Source of the DNA: Collinsella aerofaciens
GTDB lineage: Bacteria; Actinomycetota; Coriobacteriia; Coriobacteriales; Coriobacteriaceae
Reading direction: 5' to 3'
Length of the DNA stretch: 64,000 nt
Assembly (NCBI GenBank): GCA_905213725.1
Contig: CAJMJM010000001.1
Span: forward strand, 1-64,000
Positions 17,224-25,405 of the stretch are shown piece after piece. The stretch's first letter is position 1, and each line of letters begins with the position of its first letter. The notes under the pieces were generated by a model. That model was given only the letters and a program-made list of their open reading frames with translations, did no database searches and had not been told where the DNA came from. The position numbers and the translations under genes were made by a program.

Positions 17224-18117
17224 GTGCCCGTGGACAACATACGAGAGGAGTTTGGCAACGATCCCGTCGCGGCATTTTCGATGTCGCATCCGGCGGTGCC
17301 GGCGCTCTACATGGTACTGACGTTGGGGCTCACCATGTTCTCGATGCAACCGGTGCTGATCGCGCTGTCGCTTGCGGGCGGGTTGGCGTACGGGCTTGCG
17401 ACGCGCGGTGTTGCGCGCACGTTGGGGGCGCTTCGCTGGCAGCTGCCGGTGATTTTGATCATCGCGGTGCTCAATCCGCTGTTTAGCGCCTCGGGCTCGA
17501 CGGAGCTGTTTCGTATTGGCATGCGTGCGGTGTATCTAGAGAGCATGGTTTACGGTCTGTGCATGGGCGGGCTGTTTGTGGCGAGCGTGCTGTGGTTTGA
17601 GGCCGCGGCGTCGATGCTCGAATACGACAAGGTGCTCGCGCTGTTGGGCAACGCCGCGCCGGTGATCGCGCTCATGATTTCGATGTGTATGCGGCTTATC
17701 CCACAGTTTTTGCGCCGCGGCCGCACGGTACTGGCGGTGCAGGATGCGATTGATGTACCGGGGCGTGCGCCCACCGATCCCGTGCGATCGCGCCTGCGGG
17801 CGTCGAGCGTGCTGATGGGCTGGAGCATGGAAGATTCACTTGAGCGCGCGGATGCCATGCGCTCGCGCGGGTGGGGTGCTGCGTCGCGCCGTACGACGTA
17901 CGCGCGGTATCGACTGGGGCGCAGCGACGTTGCCGCGCTGGTCGAGCTCGCGCTGTTTGGTGCCGCCGCGGTGGCAGTGGCATGGACCGCGACAACGCAG
18001 TATTCGTTTTACCCGCAGCTTTTGGTGCCCGCGCCGTGGCTGGGCTATGTCGTGTACGCTGCTTGGATGGTGCTGCCCTGCGTGCTGCAGGCGATCGATG
18101 AGAAGAGGTTCGGCTGA
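17224..18117 (+). CDS. ecfT: ECF transporter transmembrane subunit EcfT
   Basis: Membrane coupling subunit linking the ATPase pair to a vitamin-binding S component. About 297 codons from GTG 17224, which has GAGGGG 6 bases upstream; GTG 17230 is equally possible. The frame is open back to 17059, but that part lacks family character. Visible are several hydrophobic helices, ILIIAVLNPLF, and the family coupling motif as ADAMRSRGWGA near residue 213. The two upstream starts differ by only two residues. The stop overlaps the ATPase start (TGATG), so it is the first gene of an ecfT-ecfA-S operon. Confidence 0.87.
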   Translation: MPVDNIREEFGNDPVAAFSMSHPAVPALYMVLTLGLTMFSMQPVLIALSLAGGLAYGLATRGVARTLGALRWQLPVILIIAVLNPLFSASGSTELFRIGMRAVYLESMVYGLCMGGLFVASVLWFEAAASMLEYDKVLALLGNAAPVIALMISMCMRLIPQFLRRGRTVLAVQDAIDVPGRAPTDPVRSRLRASSVLMGWSMEDSLERADAMRSRGWGAASRRTTYARYRLGRSDVAALVELALFGAAAVAVAWTATTQYSFYPQLLVPAPWLGYVVYAAWMVLPCVLQAIDEKRFG

Positions 18118-19760
18118 TGTCTCGGTTGGATAGGGGCCCGGTGTCGGGCGCGGCGTGCGGCCCGGATGTGCCGGCAATTGAGGTGCGGAGCCTGAGCTTT
18201 GCCTACCCCGGGGCTGATGCTACGGTGCTCGAGGGGCTCGACTGGTCTGTTCCCCAAGGTGCATTTGCGCTGCTTGTTGGCGGTACCGGATCGGGTAAGT
18301 CGACGCTGCTGTCGCTGCTCAAGCCCGAGATCGCTCCGGCGGGCGAGCGCGCTGGCGAAGTGCGCGTGCTGGGCGAGAACGTTGCCGACATGGACGTGCG
18401 CGCGTCTGCGGAGCGCGTGGGCTACGTGTTCCAGGATCCCGAGAACCAGATTGTGTGCGAGACCGTGTGGCACGAGATGGCGTTTGGCCTAGAGAATCTG
18501 GGTGTGTCGCGCGACGAGATGCGCCGCCGTGTTGCCGAGACCAGCTATTTCTTTGGTCTGGAGGACTGGCTTCATCGCGATACCGATACGCTTTCGGGCG
18601 GCCGCAAGCAGCTGCTGTCGCTTGCCGCCGTCCTGGCGCTGCGTCCGCGTGTGCTGCTACTCGACGAGCCCACGTCTCAGCTTGATCCCGTTGCCGAGAA
18701 GAATTTTCTGCACGCGCTGTTTCGCGTGAACCGTGAGCTGGGCTGCACGGTTGTTGTAGCCACGCATCAACCGCGGCCGATGCTCGAGTATGCGACGTGT
18801 GCGTACCGGATTGAGAGCGGTCGCGTGCGCGAGGTGGCGGATATGGCTTCTTTGGGACGCCGAGAATCGCTGTTTTCCGACGACATGTTGGGGTGGGGTG
18901 CCATCCGATGTGCAAAAAACGGAGTATTCAGCAGGCGTGAGGACAATTTGGGCTCTCTGGAGCCGCCCGGGGACGTATCGAGCGCGAAAAAAAGTTCGGA
19001 ATTGGACAAATCGTCCGAATTTGTGGCGCAAACGTCGCTCGAGAACGGCTCGGAAGCCTTTCCGCGCACGGATGGAAGCAGAATACTCCAAAAAATGCAC
19101 GGCGGGTCGGCTACCACCCTGTCGGAAGGCTGGTTTCGCTACGATCGCGCGAGCGGTTGGGTGCTGCGCGGGCTCGATGTGACGTTTTCAGCCGGCGCGG
19201 TGCATGCGGTCGTGGGCGGAAACGGCTGTGGCAAGTCGACGATGCTCTCGGTGCTGGCCAAGACGGCTAAGCTGCAGCGTGGCCGCATGGTGCGTGGGAC
19301 GGCCTCGGCGGCACTGCTGCCACAGAATCCCAAGGCATTGCTGGTCGCCGAAACGGTGCGCGACGAGCTGATGGAATGGGCTTCGACCTGCGGATATGAC
19401 GAGAACTTGGCGCGGGAGCGTGCGGCGCAACTGGGACTGGACGGCTTGGAGGCGCGTCACCCGTACGATCTTTCGGGCGGTCAGCGCCAGCTGCTTGCGT
19501 TGGCAAAGCTGCTGTTGATTGGTCCGGAGCTGCTGCTGCTTGATGAGCCCACCAAGGGCCTTGATCTGGCAAGTCGCTGCATTATCGCCCGAGCCCTGCG
19601 CGAGCATGCGCAGGCCGGCGGCACCGTCATCATGGCCACGCACGACTTGGACTTTGCCGAGCAGGTGTCCGACGACGTCGCCATGATGTTCGACGGCGAG
19701 ATCGCCTGCATGGAGCCTCCGGCAGATTTCTTTGCCGACAACGTGTTCTACAGGGCGTGA
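18117..19760 (+). CDS. ECF transporter ATPase with two fused ABC domains (EcfA-EcfA')
   Basis: 547 codons carrying both ATPases that most bacteria encode separately. Domain 1, about residues 20-255: Walker A VGGTGSGKSTLL, FQDPENQI, LSGGRKQL, LLLDEPTSQLDP. Domain 2, about 340-545: Walker A VGGNGCGKSTML, LSGGQRQLL, LLLLDEPTKGLDL, MATHDLDFAEQ. The linker of about 65 residues (SRREDNLGSLEPPGD, SSELDKSSEFVAQ) is low in complexity, AT-richer and coincides with a 191-bp element with inverted ends at 18910-19100. Both catalytic sets look intact, so the fusion should be active. Confidence 0.92.
   Translation: MSRLDRGPVSGAACGPDVPAIEVRSLSFAYPGADATVLEGLDWSVPQGAFALLVGGTGSGKSTLLSLLKPEIAPAGERAGEVRVLGENVADMDVRASAERVGYVFQDPENQIVCETVWHEMAFGLENLGVSRDEMRRRVAETSYFFGLEDWLHRDTDTLSGGRKQLLSLAAVLALRPRVLLLDEPTSQLDPVAEKNFLHALFRVNRELGCTVVVATHQPRPMLEYATCAYRIESGRVREVADMASLGRRESLFSDDMLGWGAIRCAKNGVFSRREDNLGSLEPPGDVSSAKKSSELDKSSEFVAQTSLENGSEAFPRTDGSRILQKMHGGSATTLSEGWFRYDRASGWVLRGLDVTFSAGAVHAVVGGNGCGKSTMLSVLAKTAKLQRGRMVRGTASAALLPQNPKALLVAETVRDELMEWASTCGYDENLARERAAQLGLDGLEARHPYDLSGGQRQLLALAKLLLIGPELLLLDEPTKGLDLASRCIIARALREHAQAGGTVIMATHDLDFAEQVSDDVAMMFDGEIACMEPPADFFADNVFYRA
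18910..19100. repeat. 191-bp inverted-ended element embedded in frame in the ECF ATPase linker
   Basis: The left end GTGCAAAAAACGGAGTATTC (18910-18929) and the reverse complement of the right end at 19081-19100 match at 14 of 20 positions: GTGCA and GGAGTATTC are identical and the A/T runs between them are reversed. The interior contains AAAAAAAGTTCGG and is AT-richer than the flanking ATPase code. It is translated as the interdomain linker without a stop. It looks like a small palindrome-ended insertion tolerated because it is in frame. Confidence 0.6.
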
Positions 19761-19764
19761 TGGA

Positions 19765-20478
19765 ATGACGGATCATCGCGCTTCGCGCTTACTCACAAAA
19801 ATGGAGATTCCGCTGCTCCTGGCGGTGCCGGCAGTGATGACTGCGGCGTTGCTGGCGGGCATTGAGCAGGCGGCGCTTGCCATGCTGGTTGTAGTGGCGC
19901 TCGTGCTCGCACTGTTCTTTGCGGGCTACGAGACATCACGTCCAGGCCTGCGCCAGATCATGCCCACGCTGGTGCTGGCGGCGCTGGCCGCGGCGGGGCG
20001 CATCCTGTTTGGGCCCATTCCCGATTTTAAGCCCGTGAGCGCTATCGCCATTATCGCGGGTGCGACACTTGGCCGTCGCAATGGTTTTATGGTCGGCGCG
20101 TTGGCAGCGCTGACCAGTAATTTCTTTTTTGGACAGGGCATGTGGACGCCGTGGCAGATGTATGCCTGGGGTCTGGTGGGCTATATCGGTGGCGCGCTGG
20201 CGCATGCGGGTGCGTTCGACCGCGCGGATGGAACCGTGCGATTGCCGGCGCTGTTGGCGTATGGCTTTGCGTCGGGCCTGCTGTATGGCGTCGTGATCAA
20301 CGCGTATGACATCATCGGTTTTGTGCAGCCGCTCACCTGGGCAGGCGCCGTAGCGCGTCTTGCTACGGCGGTGCCGTTCGACATCATGCATAGCCTCGCG
20401 ACCTGCGTGTTTTTGGCCGCTCTGTACAAGCCCTGGTGTCGCCGCATCAACCGCGTCGTCGTGAAGTACGGGCTGTAA
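19765..20478 (+). CDS. ECF transporter substrate-binding (S) component
   Basis: 237 codons, a small hydrophobic protein of about six membrane segments. Typical S-component features: GRILFGPIPDFKPVSAIAII, GATLGRRNGFMVGALAALTS, FFFGQGMWTPWQMYAWGLVG, then HAGAFDR and the final helix DIMHSLATCVFLAAL. The vitamin or metal it binds cannot be told from sequence alone; no riboswitch was seen upstream to help. ATG 19765 lies 5 bases after the ATPase stop. It completes a full ECF module (T, A-A', S). Confidence 0.85.
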   Translation: MTDHRASRLLTKMEIPLLLAVPAVMTAALLAGIEQAALAMLVVVALVLALFFAGYETSRPGLRQIMPTLVLAALAAAGRILFGPIPDFKPVSAIAIIAGATLGRRNGFMVGALAALTSNFFFGQGMWTPWQMYAWGLVGYIGGALAHAGAFDRADGTVRLPALLAYGFASGLLYGVVINAYDIIGFVQPLTWAGAVARLATAVPFDIMHSLATCVFLAALYKPWCRRINRVVVKYGL

Positions 20479-20523
20479 TAGCGGTTGCGCCGACGCGAGA
20501 ATCAATACTGCCTTGGTGTCATA

Positions 20524-20679
20524 TCAAAACTATGCCGGTTTACGGGGCTGAATTGACGCAGACCGATCATACCGGCATTTTTCGAAAATAGACAAGCCGT
20601 CTACCTGCGGCTTTATTTTGCTCGAATTGCGCGTGGTTGGAGGCTCGCGATTCGGCCCCGTAAACCGGCATAGTTTTGA
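20524..20679 (-). repeat. Long palindromic repeat, subtype A, copy 1
   Basis: 25-bp perfect inverted ends (left begins TCAAAACTATGCCGG, ends at GGGGC 20548; right 20655-20679) enclose an imperfectly palindromic interior. The core on the minus strand is GCCGCAGGTAGACGGC flanked by A/T runs. By comparison with the other copies this one is on the minus strand. It is non-coding and lies between convergent genes (ECF S component and xth). Confidence 0.85.
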
Positions 20680-20713
20680 AATGGCCGGCATATATTGCTG
20701 TCGTCACTGATCT

Positions 20714-20745
20714 CAGAGGGCCGAAAGGATCCGTTTCCCCGTCCC
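20714..20745 (-). repeat. Linker element C, copy 1a
   Basis: Reverse complement contains GGGGACGGAGGAAAACGGATC-like sequence (here GGGACGGGGAAACGGATCC). It sits between palindromes A and B, as in the other two composite loci. Confidence 0.55.
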
Positions 20746-20768
20746 TAAGCGGTCGCTGGGGATGCCCG

Positions 20769-20926
20769 CCACGAAACCAGCCCATCTACTACGTTTAACC
20801 CGATACCTCCAACCATACCCGCGTTTTATGAAAAACCGCAGGCTCTCTACCTGCGGTTTTCTTTTTGCGTTGTTCGCTGTGGTTGGGGGTAGTGGCTTAA
20901 ACGTAGTAGATGGGCGCTTTTCGTGG
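20769..20926 (-). repeat. Long palindromic repeat, subtype B, copy 1
   Basis: Ends are CCACGAAACCAGCCCATC with TACTACGTTTAA and their inverted counterpart at 20897-20926. The interior core on the minus strand is AAAACCGCAGGTAGAGAGCC folding back on CTGCGGTTTT. The core matches subtype A while the ends differ completely. The GC stem and T-run at 20831-20874 could act as a terminator for the ECF operon. Confidence 0.85.
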
Positions 20927-20951
20927 CAGATGCATTACGCAGGTATCCTCG

Positions 20952-20996
20952 GAGAGCCAAAATGATCCGTTTTCCTCCGTCCCCGGGGGATCATTT
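20952..20996 (-). repeat. Linker element C, copy 1b
   Basis: AAATGATCC and GGATCATTT arms (20960-20968, 20988-20996) enclose a loop that reads GGGGACGGAGGAAAAC on the minus strand. The GGGGACGG loop links element C with the small hairpin family. It ends six bases before the xth stop codon. Confidence 0.6.
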
Positions 20997-21001
20997 GGGG
21001 G

Positions 21002-21820
21002 TTAGAGCTCCAGGGTGAGGGTGACGGGGCAGTGGTCACTGCCGAAGATGTCGCCGCGGATGCCGGTGTCGCGTACGTTGTCGGCGATTGCGTCGCTTAC
21101 CAGGAAGTAGTCGATGCGCCAGCCTGCGTTGTTCTTGCGGGCATTAAAGCGGTAGCTCCACCAGCTGTAGACGCCCTCGACGTCCGGATTGGCCGCGCGC
21201 CAGGTGTCGGTAAAACCGGCGTCGAGCAGCTCGGTAAACTTGCCGCGCTCCTCGTCCGAAAAGCCGGCGTTGCCGCGGTTGGACTTGGGGTTCTTAAGGT
21301 CGATCTCCTCGTGCGCCACGTTAAAGTCGCCGCAGGTTACGACGGGCTTGCCGGTTTCGCGCTCAAGCGCGCTCAAAAAGCCGCGATAGGCATCGTCCCA
21401 GGCCATGCGCACGTCGATGCGGGCGAGTTCGTTTTGGGCGTTGGGCGTATAGACGTCGACAAACCAGAACTTGTCGAACTCGAGCGCGCAGACGCGGCCC
21501 TCGGTTGCGGCTTGGGCGACGAGCTCGGCAGCCCCACCCTCGCCGGCGTAGGGCAGCAGTGCATTGGCGTGCAGTACGCGCAGCGGTTCCTGGCGGCTAA
21601 AGACCGCGGTGCCCGAGTAGCCCTTGCGCTCGGCGTAGCTCCAGGTTTGGTGATAGCCGGGCAGGTCGATATCGACCTGGCCTTCCTGCAGCTTGGTCTC
21701 TTGCAGCGCCAGGATATCGACATCGAGCTCCTGTGCGATCTGGATAAAGCTCGGGTCTTTTTTGAGCACGGCGCGCAGGCCGTTGACGTTCCACGAGGCG
21801 AAAGTGTAAGTCTGAGGCAT
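21002..21820 (-). CDS. xth: Exodeoxyribonuclease III (AP endonuclease)
   Basis: Cuts DNA at abasic sites and trims 3' ends during base-excision repair. 272 codons, typical length. Active-site motifs in order: FASWNVNGLRA, ILALQETKLQEGQ (metal-binding Glu), VVTCGDFNVAHEEIDL, RIDYFLVSDAI and GSDHCPVTLTLEL (catalytic Asp-His). AAAGGACACC precedes the ATG at 21820. It is divergent from the sirtuin gene. Confidence 0.96.
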   Translation of the reverse strand: MPQTYTFASWNVNGLRAVLKKDPSFIQIAQELDVDILALQETKLQEGQVDIDLPGYHQTWSYAERKGYSGTAVFSRQEPLRVLHANALLPYAGEGGAAELVAQAATEGRVCALEFDKFWFVDVYTPNAQNELARIDVRMAWDDAYRGFLSALERETGKPVVTCGDFNVAHEEIDLKNPKSNRGNAGFSDEERGKFTELLDAGFTDTWRAANPDVEGVYSWWSYRFNARKNNAGWRIDYFLVSDAIADNVRDTGIRGDIFGSDHCPVTLTLEL

Positions 21821-21933
21821 GGTGTCCTTTCGACGGAGTTGGCAGGCTTAAGATTAACGCAACAAGAGCGGGGCGGGGTCCGCGAGTGATAGTGCGAACG
21901 CCGCCGTCCCGGAGACACGGACGGAGGACATAT

Positions 21934-22686
21934 ATGACGCGGACAATATCGGACCCCAAACAGGCCTCCGCCGCGCTGGCGGAGCTGTTCGAAACCCATG
22001 GCCACGTGGTCTTCTTTGGCGGCGCGGGCGTATCCACGGCAAGCGGCATTCCCGATTTCCGCAGCGTGGACGGTCTGTATCACCAGCGGTTTTCCTATCC
22101 GCCCGAAACTATGCTCTCGCACAGCTTCTACGAGGCGCATCCGGCGGAGTTTTTCGACTTCTACCGGACCAAGATGATCGCCCTTAACGCCAAACCCAAC
22201 CACTGCCACGCCAAGCTGGCGGAGCTGGAGCGCGCCGGCAAGCTCGACGCCGTGGTGACGCAAAATATCGACGGCCTGCATCAGATGGCCGGATCGCAGC
22301 GCGTGTTCGAGCTGCACGGCTCGGTTCACCGCAATATCTGCCAGACGTGCGGCGCGGTCTACAGCGCCGAATGGATTTGCGCGCGCGAGCACGAGGATGC
22401 CGCGGGCGTGCCCGTGTGCCCCGCATGCGGCGGTCGCATCAAGCCCGACGTGGTGCTCTACGAAGAGCCGCTCGACGAGCGCGTGCTCACCGGCGCCGTC
22501 ACTGCCATCGCCGCGGCCGACGCCCTCGTCGTGGGCGGAACCTCGCTGGTGGTATATCCGGCGGCGGGCCTCACGCGCTACTTTACCGGCGATACGCTGG
22601 CCATTTGCAATTTGGCTCCCACCGATCAGGACGCAAATGCCGACCTGCTGATTTCTTGCGACATCGCGGCCGCGTTTGCGTTCTAG
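21934..22686 (+). CDS. NAD-dependent protein deacylase, sirtuin family
   Basis: Removes acyl groups from lysines using NAD. 250 codons. All sirtuin signatures are present: FFGGAGVSTASGIPDFRS, VVTQNIDGLHQ, the catalytic His in FELHGSVHRN, four zinc cysteines in CQTCG and CPACG, KPDVVLYEEPLDE and GGTSLVVYPAAGL. GGAGGACAT precedes ATG 21934; the earlier ATG at 21886 lacks a ribosome site. It stands alone, 94 bases before folP. Confidence 0.95.
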   Translation: MTRTISDPKQASAALAELFETHGHVVFFGGAGVSTASGIPDFRSVDGLYHQRFSYPPETMLSHSFYEAHPAEFFDFYRTKMIALNAKPNHCHAKLAELERAGKLDAVVTQNIDGLHQMAGSQRVFELHGSVHRNICQTCGAVYSAEWICAREHEDAAGVPVCPACGGRIKPDVVLYEEPLDERVLTGAVTAIAAADALVVGGTSLVVYPAAGLTRYFTGDTLAICNLAPTDQDANADLLISCDIAAAFAF

Positions 22687-22780
22687 CCCGCGCGCGCGGA
22701 TACAATAGAAAGACTGATTGCAAAGCGACCCCGCCGCCAGCGCCCGAGCGCGGCGGCGTGGGCATTTTAGGAGGATGTTC

Positions 22781-24508
22781 ATGGCGAACGACAGCAAGAC
22801 ATGGCGGTGCGGAAAGTACGAGCTCAGCTTTGACCGTCCGCGCATCATGGGCGTCCTCAACGTGACGCCCGATTCGTTTAGCGACGGCGGTGAGCACTTT
22901 GACCAGGATGCCGCTATCGAGTACGGCCTGGCGATGCTCGATGCCGGCGCCGACATCATCGACGTGGGCGGCGAGTCCACGCGCCCCGGCTTTACCCCGG
23001 TCAACCCGGACGAGGAAGCGCGTCGCGTGCTGCCCGTCGTGCGCGCGCTCGCCAAAGAGGGCGCCATCGTCTCGATCGATACACGTCATGTGGCGGTTGC
23101 CAAGGCGGCTGTGCGCTGCGGTGCTTCGATTGTCAACGACGTGACGGGCTTCACCGATCCCAAAATGGTTGAGTTCGTTAAGACGAGCACCTGCGGCGTC
23201 ATCGTAATGCACGCCGGCGAGGTCGCCGCACCCGCACGCACGCACGCGACGGTGCAGCTTGATACCTCGGCTGCGGCGTTTGTTGCTGAGAAGGCACGCG
23301 AAGCGGCTGCCGAGGCCGCGCGCGAGGCCGAGAAGCCGGCCCGTCGCCGTCGCGGCAAGTTGCTGGGCGAGCCCAGGGTTGAGGCCAAGCTTCCGGGCGG
23401 TGTGGTACAGCCCTCGCTGCCGTTTGGCGAATCGGAGCCCGCGCCCGAGTCCGAGCCGGAGACGCCGCCTGCCGAGCAGGCTGCCCCTGCCGCCGCTGCG
23501 CCCGAGACCGTGCCTGCAGCTACCGAAGCCGCGCCGGAGCCCAGCGACCACCTGGCCGCTATGATGCGCCGCAGCGCCCGTCGTGAGGAAGCCTATGTGC
23601 CCACCTCGCAGCTCCGTCGCTTTACCCTGCCCGATTCTGCGCCCATCATGCGCCGCGTCATGGGCTTTCTGTCCGACCAGGCCCGCACGCACAATCATGC
23701 CGGCGTGTCGCGCGACCGTATCTGCATCGATCCCGGCCCGGGCTTAGGCAAGACGGCCAACGAAGACATCGTCATCCAGCGCGAGACCGCCAAGATGGCG
23801 TCGCTGGGCTATCCGCTCATGTGCGCCGTGTCGCGCAAGCGCTTTGTGGGCGCCGTCTCGGGCGTGACCGATGCCGCCGCGCGCGATGCCGCCACGTTTG
23901 GTGTGTGCCTGGGCGCCATCCAGGCCGGCGCCAACATCGTGCGCGTGCATGACGTTGCGGGCTTTGCGCAGTTCCTGAACGGTTACTGGGCCGTTGCCAA
24001 GCCGCAGCCGCGCCGCGCGATTGTGGCCGTGGGTTCCAACCTGGGGCATCGCTGCGACAACATTCGCGCTGCGCGCGACATGATTGCCGAGATCCCGCTC
24101 ACCTGCGTGTCCAACTGCTCGCGCATCTACGAGAGCGAGCCGGCCTACGAGACACGCCAGGACGCGTTTGCCAACGCCGTCATCGAGATCAAGACCGAAC
24201 TGGCTCCGTTGGTGCTGCTTGACGAGCTCATGAAGATCGAGGCCGAGCTGGGGCGCGACCGCTCCAAAAAGGCCAAGGCCAATGGCCCACGCACCATCGA
24301 CTTGGACCTGCTGTGGATGGACGGCGAGACCCACGGCGGCAAAAAGCTGCGCCTGCCGCATCCGCTCATTGGCGAGCGAGACTTTGTGCTGGTGCCGCTT
24401 GAGGACCTGATGCACGACCCGGCGCGGTTCTTCCGCTACAACGGCGTCGAGGTCAAGGAGCCCGAGGATCGCGTGGGCCATATCGTGGGCGAATTGGGGC
24501 GTATGTAG
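22781..24508 (+). CDS. folP-folK: Dihydropteroate synthase fused to HPPK, with a large disordered insert
   Basis: Two consecutive folate enzymes in one 575-codon chain. DHPS: IMGVLNVTPDSFSDGG (residues 22-37), DVGGESTRPGF, INDVTGF-like IVNDVTGFTDP, VIVMHAGE near 140, then DPGPGLGKT near 317 and AVSRKRFVG. HPPK from about residue 412: IVAVGSNLGHR, GPRTIDLDLLWMDG, LPHPLIGERDFVLVPL. Between VMHA and the next DHPS helix there is an insert of about 135 residues rich in Ala, Glu, Pro and Arg (148-285) that the family lacks. FolB, which often accompanies these, is not adjacent. AGGAGGATGTTC precedes ATG 22781. Confidence 0.93.
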   Translation: MANDSKTWRCGKYELSFDRPRIMGVLNVTPDSFSDGGEHFDQDAAIEYGLAMLDAGADIIDVGGESTRPGFTPVNPDEEARRVLPVVRALAKEGAIVSIDTRHVAVAKAAVRCGASIVNDVTGFTDPKMVEFVKTSTCGVIVMHAGEVAAPARTHATVQLDTSAAAFVAEKAREAAAEAAREAEKPARRRRGKLLGEPRVEAKLPGGVVQPSLPFGESEPAPESEPETPPAEQAAPAAAAPETVPAATEAAPEPSDHLAAMMRRSARREEAYVPTSQLRRFTLPDSAPIMRRVMGFLSDQARTHNHAGVSRDRICIDPGPGLGKTANEDIVIQRETAKMASLGYPLMCAVSRKRFVGAVSGVTDAAARDAATFGVCLGAIQAGANIVRVHDVAGFAQFLNGYWAVAKPQPRRAIVAVGSNLGHRCDNIRAARDMIAEIPLTCVSNCSRIYESEPAYETRQDAFANAVIEIKTELAPLVLLDELMKIEAELGRDRSKKAKANGPRTIDLDLLWMDGETHGGKKLRLPHPLIGERDFVLVPLEDLMHDPARFFRYNGVEVKEPEDRVGHIVGELGRM

Positions 24509-25210
24509 ATGATTGAGATGAATGCTGTTGCCGCCGGTACCGAGCTCGACGCGGCGCGTGACGCGGGCCGCGAGGGCATGTCCGCGGGCTGGTGCGCGTG
24601 GAGCGCGGGCGAGGCGTCGTTGACGTTTTCGCTGGTCGTGCGCCCCGATGTGAACATGCATGCCTTCCACGGCCTGCCGTTTGTGGCCGCAATGGGCATG
24701 ATGGACGCGCTCGCGGGCACGGCCGCAACGCCGGGCCTGGGGCTTGCCGGCAAAGTGGGCATCCAGTGGCCGAGTGACATCGTGTGCGGCGCTCCTGCGT
24801 TTGAGACGTCGCTCGCGCGCGTCGCCGTCAACGGTGGTGCCGGTGCTGCGGGCATGTTTGCCGCGGTGACGGTTGATGTTGAGCGTGCGGCGCTAGGCGA
24901 GCTCGGCGTGGATATGGCCGACGAGGTGCTGGTCGAGGTACTGGCCGCGGCGGTGCTCGCTCGCATTGACACCTGGGCGGTTGTCGCCAACACGCCACAG
25001 GGTGCTGCTGGTCCGTTGGCTCCCGTGCTGGGCGAGTACTTCGACATGGTGCCGCTGCTCGGTCGCCAAGTTGCGGCGGTGTCGCCCAACGGCTTGCCGC
25101 TCGCGGTCGGCGTGTTTGCGGGTCTGGACATCTGGGGTCGCGCAACCATTAAGACCGACGCCGGCGAGCAAGAGTTTCCGCCCGAGGCCGTGCGCATTCG
25201 CGGGCTGTAG
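24509..25210 (+). CDS. Biotin-protein-ligase-like protein with a degraded active site
   Basis: 233 codons starting immediately after the folP-folK stop. The overall plan is that of BirA: SLTFSLVVRPDVNMHAFHGL matches the strand after the biotinyl-AMP loop, GIQWPSDIVCG stands where BirA has KWPNDI, and VFAGLDIWGRATIKTDAGEQ resembles the C-terminal cap. The GRGR loop and the catalytic Lys region are not recognisable and Lys of KWPND is Gln. It may be a catalytically dead paralogue or a diverged ligase. Its neighbour coaX is often next to birA in Gram-positive bacteria, which supports the family call. Confidence 0.6.
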   Translation: MIEMNAVAAGTELDAARDAGREGMSAGWCAWSAGEASLTFSLVVRPDVNMHAFHGLPFVAAMGMMDALAGTAATPGLGLAGKVGIQWPSDIVCGAPAFETSLARVAVNGGAGAAGMFAAVTVDVERAALGELGVDMADEVLVEVLAAAVLARIDTWAVVANTPQGAAGPLAPVLGEYFDMVPLLGRQVAAVSPNGLPLAVGVFAGLDIWGRATIKTDAGEQEFPPEAVRIRGL

Positions 25211-25246
25211 CGCGAGGCGCCAGCGCTCAAAGACAACGATGACAAG

Positions 25247-25282
25247 CGAAGCCCTCCTCGGCTGTGCCGGGGAGGGCTTTCG
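25247..25282 (+). terminator. Terminator after the biotin-ligase-like gene
   Basis: CGAAGCCCTCC pairs with GGAGGGCTTTCG. The run of T is short. It lies 37 bases after the stop. Confidence 0.6.
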
Positions 25283-25298
25283 CGTGACTGCAGGGCGG

Positions 25299-25355
25299 CA
25301 TCTCGGCCCTATTCCTCAAAACTGACAAATTTTCGTTTTTGAGGAATAGGGCCGA
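25299..25355 (-). other. Long hairpin, probable coaX terminator
   Basis: A stem of about 20 bp (TCGGCCCTATTCCTCAAAA with TTTTGAGGAATAGGGCCGA) and a 14-base AT-rich loop lie 50 bases beyond the coaX stop. There is no clean T-tract. It is a separate palindrome unlike the other repeat families in the window. Confidence 0.6.
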
Positions 25356-25405
25356 TGCGTTGCCTAGGTCGCCGCTCGCGCTCGTGCTCGACTTAGGCCC
25401 CTGTC

